The notes under the pieces are model-generated. The model made no database searches. It was not told where the DNA came from and worked only from the letters and a program-made list of their open reading frames with translations. A program made the translations under genes and the position numbers. A DNA stretch of 5,085 nucleotides from Acidobacteriota bacterium (GTDB taxonomy: Bacteria; Acidobacteriota; Terriglobia; UBA7540), in the NCBI GenBank assembly GCA_021789565.1, contig JAJYJL010000755.1, forward strand, positions 1 to 5,085, in the 5' to 3' direction. The stretch's first letter is position 1; the number at the start of each line of letters is the position of its first letter. This document shows positions 1 through 3,943 of the stretch, one piece after another.

Positions 1-21
1 GCCGCGGGAGACTCCCGCGGC
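1..21. repeat. Perfect 10-bp inverted repeat around one base
   Basis: GCCGCGGGAG, a single central A, then CTCCCGCGGC: the two 10-base arms are exact reverse complements. As RNA it would form a very GC-rich stem with a 3- to 5-base loop. It lies 69 nt downstream of the YchF-like stop, so it could act as a terminator stem, but any T-tract for the minus strand would fall outside the window. It also lies inside the putative partial reading frame at the left edge, where it would encode A-A-G-V-S-R-G. It may simply be GC-rich coding sequence. Confidence 0.5.
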
Positions 22-60
22 CACTCCGAGGACAAGGCTGATCTCAATGGCGAATAGCAT
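1..60 (-). CDS. Partial membrane protein N-terminus (runs off left edge)
   Basis: An ATG at 60-58 opens a minus-strand frame with no stop before the window edge, giving 20 residues (MLFAIEISLVLGVAAGV, then SRG). The stretch is strongly hydrophobic with Gly/Ala spacing, as in a first transmembrane helix or a signal anchor. It begins 29 nt after the stop of the YchF-like gene on the same strand, so the two may be co-transcribed. No clear Shine-Dalgarno is seen before the ATG, and the frame stays open upstream into the ychF gene, so the start is not proven. TauE/SafE-type permeases often begin with a similar hydrophobic Gly-rich helix, but 20 residues cannot identify a family. It may also be a chance frame. 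Confidence 0.4.
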   Translation of the reverse strand, partial: MLFAIEISLVLGVAAGVSRG

Positions 61-89
61 GGCAGTTGGTTGAATTTCTGGAATCGCTC

Positions 90-1172
90 TCAGCCCGAGT
101 GCCGGAAGTGCACGATCTCTCCGTCGTGGACCACGTACTCCTTGCCTTCGAGCCGCAGCGAACCGCGCGTGCGGGCCTCGGCGAAGCTGCCGGCGTCCAC
201 CAGATGCTGATAGGGAATCACTTCCGCGCGGATAAAGCCGCGCTGGATGTCGGAATGGATTTCCCCCGCGGCGTCGAGCGCCGTCATTCCGTCACGAATG
301 GTCCAGGCGCGGCACTCATCCTCGCCCACGGTGAAAAATGAAATCAGCCCGAGGAGATGGTAACTCGAGCGGATCAGCCGCGAGATGGCGGATTCCGTCA
401 GCCCGTAGCTGGCAAGGAACTCGCCCGATTCTTCCTCGCTTAATTCGGAAAGCTCCTCTTCGATCTTTCCGCAGACGGCGGTGACGGCGGTACGCGGGCG
501 CTGCTTCAACCCGGCTTCGTGAGCGAACTCGTCGGCGGCGCGGGTCCGCGGCGCGTCCTTCTCACCCAGGTTGAGCACGTAGAGCATGGGCTTGATGGAG
601 AGAAAAGTGAACCCGCGCAGAGCGCGCTCCTCATCGGAAGTGAAATCGAGTTCGCGCAGCGGCTTCTGGGCTTCCAGCGCCTCCTTGGCCTTCAGCAGGG
701 ACAGGTGCTCTTTTTCAAGAGCGGGATTCTTTTGCTTCTTGATATCTTTTTCGAGGCGTTCCAGGCGCTTTTCAACGATATCCAGGTCTGAGAGCACAAG
801 TTCCAGTTCCACCGATTCAATATCACGTTTGGGATCGACGGTTTCGCCGTCAACCGGAGTAGCCGGGTCCTCGAAGGCGCGCACCACGTGAATCAAGGCG
901 TTCATTTCTTTCAGGGCCTGGGATTGCGTTCCCGTGCGCGCCAACTGGATGACGCTGGCGGGCGTATCGACATATTCGATGCTGGCGTGAACCAGTTTTT
1001 GCGGCTTGAACATCCCCGCAAGGTGATCGAGACGCTCGTCGGGCACCTTGACCACGCCCACATGGGCTTCCGGTTTGCCGCTTGCAAGCTTTTCATCGCG
1101 AGCATGAGTAAGGATCTTGAACAGGGTGGTCTTGCCCACCATGTTGAGGCCTACAATACCAATCTTGAGCAC
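90..1172 (-). CDS. ychF: YchF/OLA1-family P-loop NTPase with TGS domain (divergent switch regions)
   Basis: A 360-residue protein; YchF is normally about 363. The frame stays open further upstream, but homology begins at the GTG at 1172-1170 (V-L-K-I-G-I-V-G-L), preceded by AGAAAGGG 4 nt away. G1 is GLNMVGKTT (residues 8-16). G4 is NLGE (201-204), the N-x-x-E form that in YchF/OLA1 favours ATP over GTP. A charged, coiled-coil-like helical insert spans about 126-178. The C-terminal TGS domain runs from about 273 to 358 (FFTVGEDECRAWTI, later GKEYVVHDGEIVHF). Known relatives are cytosolic, bind ribosomes and act in translation and stress responses. Oddities: the usual switch I N-Y-P-F-x-T-I-x-P-N is absent, and the G3 DIAG/DxxG has become DTPA (69-72), followed by a region about four residues shorter than usual and poor in glycine. 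It is therefore a YchF variant or paralogue, and its nucleotide turnover may differ from the classical enzyme. Family assignment is firm; equivalence to housekeeping YchF is not. Confidence 0.86.
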   Translation of the reverse strand: MLKIGIVGLNMVGKTTLFKILTHARDEKLASGKPEAHVGVVKVPDERLDHLAGMFKPQKLVHASIEYVDTPASVIQLARTGTQSQALKEMNALIHVVRAFEDPATPVDGETVDPKRDIESVELELVLSDLDIVEKRLERLEKDIKKQKNPALEKEHLSLLKAKEALEAQKPLRELDFTSDEERALRGFTFLSIKPMLYVLNLGEKDAPRTRAADEFAHEAGLKQRPRTAVTAVCGKIEEELSELSEEESGEFLASYGLTESAISRLIRSSYHLLGLISFFTVGEDECRAWTIRDGMTALDAAGEIHSDIQRGFIRAEVIPYQHLVDAGSFAEARTRGSLRLEGKEYVVHDGEIVHFRHSG

Positions 1173-1448
1173 AATACCCTTTCTGCTTTGTGTGTGAAAA
1201 GAGGGCTCGCGAAGAGCTTCAATTCTCGATACTAACACATTGGCTGGAGCCTGTAGAGACAGCACCCAATAAACACGCACACCTGCAACTTACGCCAGCA
1301 GGCAGGGAAGCCAATGCCAAATGCTGATTCCGGGAGGAGATCCTGCCGCATTCTTGTGCGATGGCCCGCGGACCGGCAACGAGGCCGGCGATGGCCAAAT
1401 TTGATCCGACCGTGAATTCCACCGGTCCCCTTTTTGCCCCGATGGGAA
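1173..1448. other. Intergenic region upstream of the YchF-like gene
   Basis: These 276 nt separate the small membrane protein gene from the YchF-like gene and should hold the latter's promoter. I see no convincing -35/-10 pair on the minus strand. The best -10 candidate is TAGTAT, with only CTACAG 17 nt upstream. A 9-base direct repeat GCGATGGCC occurs at 1358-1366 and 1388-1396, and there is a small 4-bp hairpin near 1205-1217. No tRNA or other recognisable RNA gene is seen. Confidence 0.5.
1177..1183 (-). promoter_or_regulatory. Ribosome-binding site that selects the GTG start of the YchF-like gene
   Basis: GAAAGGG on the minus strand ends 4 nt before the GTG at 1172-1170. The spacing is a little short, but it is the only purine-rich site near the point where YchF homology begins. 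It supports a 360-residue product over the upstream ATG at 1280, whose extra 36 residues resemble nothing in the family. Confidence 0.55.
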
Positions 1449-1811
1449 TCAGGCTGCTCTGGTTTCGCGAGACGGTTCAGCCGCAGTAGCAGTGGGAGTT
1501 ACAGCGGTTTCGCCCAGTTCAACCATTCTGATTTTTGCCATTATTTTGCAAATTGCGGTCCCCATGAAGGCGGCTGTGCATGCGCCCAGGAACGCCGGCA
1601 GCAGGTATTGGCCCTGGATGGTGAGTCCGTGGAACCAGTGGCCGTAAACGGGCGCGGCGGCCCAGGCCCCAATCCAGCCGACAACCCACTTTGCAAGGAA
1701 CCCGTCGATCCCCTTCAGAAAGCGGTAGTGGAACCCGTAGTGGACGACCGCAGCGCCGATTAAGCTGATCACACTGAGCGTAAGAAATGCTCCAAAACCG
1801 ATGCCGATCAT
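1449..1811 (-). CDS. Small three-TM membrane protein, GlsB/YeaQ/YmgE-like
   Basis: A 120-residue protein that begins M-I-G-I-G-F-G-A-F. I chose the ATG at 1811 because a perfect AGGAGG lies 8 nt upstream; the frame can be extended to 1859, but that start has no such site. Three hydrophobic segments are visible: about 2-26, 38-58 (WVVGWIGAWAAAPVYGHW) and 67-90 (YLLPAFLGACTAAFMGTAI). A hydrophilic Thr/Ala/Glu-rich tail follows (about 95-120). The pattern of short TM helices with G-W-I-G and L-P-A-x-L-G-A resembles the GlsB/YeaQ/YmgE (transglycosylase-associated) stress proteins of the inner membrane, which are usually about 80-100 residues, so the tail is an extension. The resemblance is from pattern only and function is not established. 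The gene stands alone: 637 nt separate its stop from the YchF-like start less the gap's own content, and a promoter plus structured leader lies upstream at 2058-2185, which suggests its own regulated transcription. Confidence 0.75.
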   Translation of the reverse strand: MIGIGFGAFLTLSVISLIGAAVVHYGFHYRFLKGIDGFLAKWVVGWIGAWAAAPVYGHWFHGLTIQGQYLLPAFLGACTAAFMGTAICKIMAKIRMVELGETAVTPTATAAEPSRETRAA

Positions 1812-1819
1812 AGGTTTTA

Positions 1820-1825
1820 CCTCCT
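1820..1825 (-). promoter_or_regulatory. Consensus Shine-Dalgarno for the small membrane protein
   Basis: AGGAGG on the minus strand is followed by TAAAACCT (8 nt) and then ATG. This is a full anti-16S match at ideal spacing and by far the strongest ribosome-binding site in the window. It fixes the start at 1811 and predicts efficient translation of a short membrane protein. Confidence 0.85.
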
Positions 1826-1954
1826 CTTGGAATTTTCGGCCGTTCCATACGCCGGCCAAGCGAAGCGCGGAACGTGCCGGCTTGGGTTTCTGTCATTGTC
1901 AGGGTGGAACATGGGCAACGCGGCGCCTGAAAACCACCGTCAAGCAAGAAGTTT

Positions 1955-1979
1955 TCCCGTAGCGGGGAGTTCTTCCCGC
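1955..1979. repeat. Two overlapping, mutually exclusive hairpins
   Basis: The segment GCGGGGA (1962-1968) can pair either with TCCC at 1955-1958 (4 bp through 1965-1968) or with TTCCCGC at 1973-1979 (5 bp plus G-T and A-T pairs, loop GTTC). Both cannot form at once. As minus-strand RNA the G-T pair of the second hairpin becomes an A-C mismatch. No T-tract follows, so a simple intrinsic attenuator is not supported. Confidence 0.4.
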
Positions 1980-2009
1980 ATGATCAATGAAGTAACTTTG
2001 GGTGGGATG

Positions 2010-2024
2010 CGGGCACAGTGCCCG
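2010..2024. repeat. Perfect 6-bp hairpin CGGGCA-CAG-TGCCCG
   Basis: The arms are exact complements with a 3-base loop. It lies about 33 nt downstream of the larger folded element on the minus strand. Neither strand has a run of T after it, so it is more likely leader structure than a terminator. Confidence 0.5.
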
Positions 2025-2057
2025 GCGTGTTCTTACCCTTGCGGCGTGAAAAGCGTC

Positions 2058-2150
2058 GTAAGAGCGAATGAACCGAACTTGCCTGTGCAGGCAGGTGAAA
2101 GGCATCGCCTATCTCCCGCGCGAGCTTCGGTTCGCTCGTCTCTTTCTTAC
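2058..2150 (-). ncRNA. Candidate structured RNA / leader with pseudoknot potential
   Basis: Read on the minus strand, the first six bases GTAAGA (2150-2145) pair perfectly with the last six, TCTTAC (2063-2058), closing the element. Inside are a 5-bp hairpin CGAGC/GCTCG (2138-2134 and 2125-2121) with the 8-base loop GAACCGAA; a small hairpin AGGC-GAT-GCCT (2110-2100); and a hairpin TGCCT-GCAC-AGGCA (2093-2080). The 8-base loop is an exact complement of TTCGGTTC at 2077-2070, so either a pseudoknot or an alternative long-range helix can form. The predicted transcription start of the promoter at 2157-2185 falls at about 2150, the very first base. I do not recognise a known riboswitch or RNA family. 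Strand is assigned from the promoter only: the plus strand would gain a few G-U pairs where the minus has A-C mismatches. It could also be a DNA-level dispersed repeat. Confidence 0.45.
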
Positions 2151-2156
2151 ATGCCA

Positions 2157-2185
2157 ATTATCTCTCCCCGCAAATGTGACGTCAA
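2157..2185 (-). promoter_or_regulatory. Sigma-70-type promoter TTGACG-17-GATAAT
   Basis: The -35 TTGACG (2185-2180) and -10 GATAAT (2162-2157) each differ from consensus at one position and are separated by exactly 17 nt. The start point should fall at about 2150-2152. It lies 58 nt downstream of the phosphoesterase stop and points toward the structured element and the small membrane protein gene. It is the best promoter-like site I found in the window. Group 1 sigma factors of high-GC bacteria generally accept this pattern. Confidence 0.7.
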
Positions 2186-2192
2186 GGGGCTG

Positions 2193-2211
2193 TAGGCTCG
2201 TTGCGAGGCTA
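2193..2211 (-). terminator. Imperfect hairpin after the MFS/radical SAM/phosphoesterase operon
   Basis: TAGCCTCG, loop CAA, CGAGCCTA on the minus strand pair over eight positions with one C-C mismatch. The hairpin sits 33 nt after the phosphoesterase stop and just before the next promoter, which is where an operon terminator would be expected. There is no U-tract after it, so it is at best a weak or Rho-assisted terminator. Confidence 0.3.
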
Positions 2212-2243
2212 ACGGCCGCAGACACGGGAACGGGCACTGGAGC

Positions 2244-3026
2244 TTAAAACCGCCCGCGAGCGCGCTCCTTGTGCGGAAGAACTTCCAGGCAGGTCGTCCA
2301 CCAGCCGGTAACGATGGTTTCGGCGAATTCGGCGGGCAGTTGTTCGGCTTTCATTTCAGCGGCAAGCTTTTCATGGTCATATTCGACAGGGATGAATTCC
2401 ACTTGGACGTCCGCCTTATCAACAGCCAGCAGCGTGTACCAGACGTTCGTTGTACCGTCGTTTTCGGGCCGGCCCAGCACGCCAACATTGATAAAGTGGC
2501 GATTGCCCGGCAGCTCGCGATGCCACTTGATGCCGGTATGCGTGGCGCACAGGATATCGGCGTTTGACTGCCCCAACAGGTATTTGAGGAACGAGTCGGG
2601 CGTTGTCGATTCCCATAAGAATTCATTCATCTTGCGCGGCGAGCCGTGACACAGCAAGACGCGGCGGCCTTCCACTTCCAGACGCAGCGAATCCGGCAAT
2701 GTGCTCAGCCACGCTTTGTTTTCTGCGGACGTGTTTTTGAACGTGTAGCTGTAACTGATCCGCGCAAAGTGATTGTCACGCGGGTCGGTATAGCCACACT
2801 GGCAGTCGGCGAGGCCGCCGGCCAGCGAGTTGTCGTAATTTCCCTGGATGCACTGGACGCCATGCTTGTGAAGCAATGGATAAACGCGATCAGGATTCGG
2901 CCCGAACGCGCCAAGGTCACCCAGGCAATAGAGAGCCTCAGGCTTGCGGCGCGATGCGTCTGCAAGAGCGGCTTCGAGCGCCAGGTAGTTGTTGTAGATG
3001 CCGCCGAAAAGGGCAAATCGCTTCAT
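2244..3026 (-). CDS. Calcineurin-like metallophosphoesterase homologue lacking metal-1 ligands
   Basis: A 260-residue protein; the start is the ATG at 3026 (MKRFALFGG), where the fold's first strand begins. A longer frame to 3254 overlaps the upstream gene and adds unrelated sequence. Visible motifs are GDLGAFG (36-42, bridging Asp37), GNYD (62-65, Asn63), LLCHGSP with His127, and THTG (162-165, His163) before FINVGVLGRP. This is the motif order of the YfcE/MJ0936-like phosphoesterases. In those enzymes motif I is D-x-H-G/S-N and motif V is G-H-T-H; here they are G9-I-Y11-N-N13 and T-H-T-G165. All three expected metal-1 ligands are thus gone, while the metal-2 set and the bridging Asp stay. 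A Cys pair (C75, C77) lies in an insert after motif III. It starts 11 nt after the radical SAM stop with no good Shine-Dalgarno, so translation is probably coupled. It may be a mononuclear hydrolase, a binding protein or a sensor; the substrate is unknown. Confidence 0.82.
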   Translation of the reverse strand: MKRFALFGGIYNNYLALEAALADASRRKPEALYCLGDLGAFGPNPDRVYPLLHKHGVQCIQGNYDNSLAGGLADCQCGYTDPRDNHFARISYSYTFKNTSAENKAWLSTLPDSLRLEVEGRRVLLCHGSPRKMNEFLWESTTPDSFLKYLLGQSNADILCATHTGIKWHRELPGNRHFINVGVLGRPENDGTTNVWYTLLAVDKADVQVEFIPVEYDHEKLAAEMKAEQLPAEFAETIVTGWWTTCLEVLPHKERARGRF

Positions 3027-3037
3027 GGGAGTTCGAT

Positions 3038-3943
3038 TTAGTCCGCTTCCGCCGCCGCCGCAGGGCCTTCGATCAGGGAACTGATGTTGCCGCAGATGGT
3101 CCCGTAGTGGTAGCAAGTGACGCAGGCGTTGTGGCGAAGCGCGTAGGCAGGGACCGAGTCGTCCAACGTCGCGCCCAGCCGGGCATCGGCCTTTTCCACC
3201 AGCAGGGGGCAGACCCAGACGCCTCGATCGGTGACGATGCGTGAATTCGAGCACATCAGCAACTCGCGGTCAAAGCCCTCGAGCATCTCTTCGCTCAGCA
3301 GCGCGTCGGTATCGGTGCCGCGGGAGCGTTCAAGCTCACGCCCCAGCGGCAGCGCAGGCAGCACCTTGATTCGCGGCCGGGCGTATCCCGCCGCACGCAG
3401 AGTACGTGAAAACGCGGCCAGGGTGGAAAGCTCTTGGTCATCGCCCCAGGTGCGGACGATTGTAACCAGCGGCAGCAGGCCGCGCCGGCTCAATCGCTCC
3501 ACGGCCGCCAGCGCCGAACGGAACACGCCTTTCCCGCGGATGGCGTCATTCATCTCTTCGGTGTAACCGTCCAGGCTGACGCGAATTTCGAGCGAATACC
3601 TCGCGGAGCGCTCGATTTCGGCCAGGCGGTCAGCAATGCGGTCTTGAATTAACATGCCGTTGGTCAGGACGGTTGTGGGCGCATGGTTTAGTGAGAAAGA
3701 AAGCATCTCCGGCAGCCCGGGATGAAGAAACGGCTCGCCTCCGGTGAAGAATATTTCTTTCACGCCCGAGCGTGCCGCACATTCGATTTCTTTGCGCACT
3801 TTTTCAGGGCTGAGGAAGCCAAATGTCCTGACGTTCGGGCCGCTGTTGTTAAAACAGTGCGTGCAGGCGACATTGCACAAGGTTCCGCTTACCTGGAACC
3901 AGAGGCTGTCGAGGTGCGTGAGGGTGACCTCAGGAAAAATCAT
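3038..3943 (-). CDS. Radical SAM protein with C-terminal Cys-rich (SPASM/twitch-like) extension
   Basis: A 301-residue protein beginning MIFPEVTLTH. The ATG at 3943 overlaps the transporter stop as ATGA, and I prefer it to an in-frame start at 4012 inside the transporter gene. CNVACTHC (C23, C27, C30) is the CxxxCxxC site for the SAM-binding [4Fe-4S] cluster. TGGEP (67-71) binds the SAM amino group, and VSLDG (122-126) fits later barrel strands. The C-terminus has five more cysteines: C231, C245 in RGVWVCP, then C274-x2-C277-x6-C284. These resemble a shortened SPASM or twitch domain that could hold one extra Fe-S cluster. Such proteins typically modify peptides, or act in cofactor or small-molecule synthesis, in the cytosol. 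No RiPP recognition domain or precursor peptide is seen nearby. The partners are a transporter and a phosphoesterase homologue. The superfamily is certain; the reaction is unknown. Confidence 0.9.
   Translation of the reverse strand: MIFPEVTLTHLDSLWFQVSGTLCNVACTHCFNNSGPNVRTFGFLSPEKVRKEIECAARSGVKEIFFTGGEPFLHPGLPEMLSFSLNHAPTTVLTNGMLIQDRIADRLAEIERSARYSLEIRVSLDGYTEEMNDAIRGKGVFRSALAAVERLSRRGLLPLVTIVRTWGDDQELSTLAAFSRTLRAAGYARPRIKVLPALPLGRELERSRGTDTDALLSEEMLEGFDRELLMCSNSRIVTDRGVWVCPLLVEKADARLGATLDDSVPAYALRHNACVTCYHYGTICGNISSLIEGPAAAAEAD

Larger units (their letters stand above)
1812..2243. other. 432-nt intergenic region with promoter and structured element
   Basis: No reading frame here looks like a gene on either strand: candidates are Arg/Cys/Ser-rich with no family resemblance. 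Read on the minus strand it holds, in order, an imperfect terminator-like hairpin (2193-2211), a strong promoter (2157-2185), a 93-nt foldable element (2058-2150), a 6-bp hairpin (2010-2024), a pair of competing hairpins (1955-1979), a further 6-bp inverted repeat CCAAGC/GCTTGG (1856-1861 and 1880-1885), and the ribosome-binding site of the small membrane protein. The layout suggests a 5' untranslated leader of about 340 nt. Confidence 0.6.

Noticed and set aside
519..891. Long plus-strand frames opposite the YchF-like gene
   Set aside because: Shadows of a high-GC coding strand; composition is not protein-like and the minus-strand gene has clear family motifs.
1358..1396. 9-base direct repeat GCGATGGCC, copies 30 bp apart
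   Set aside because: Only two copies, short and GC-rich; no CRISPR-like or iteron-like array.
1219..1422. 67-residue minus-strand frame with GTG start and AAGGGG upstream
   Set aside because: No family resemblance or domain. It ends 47 nt before the YchF-like start, in a region expected to hold its promoter; treated as a chance frame.
1408..1435. GACCG/CGGTC hairpin followed by CCC and TTTTT on the plus strand, like an intrinsic terminator
   Set aside because: All genes in the window run on the minus strand, so nothing is seen for a plus-strand terminator to end. The stem is only 5 bp with a 10-base loop.
1915..1943. Second TTGACG (-35-like) on the minus strand upstream of the small membrane protein
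   Set aside because: At 17-18 nt spacing the -10 position reads CGTTGC or GTTGCC, not a usable -10.
1899..2105. 68-residue minus-strand frame starting MPFTCLHRQV, with GGAG 7 nt upstream of its ATG
   Set aside because: It overlaps the structured element and hairpins, is rich in Arg and Cys, and resembles no family. The Shine-Dalgarno-like site is probably chance, though a leader peptide cannot be excluded.
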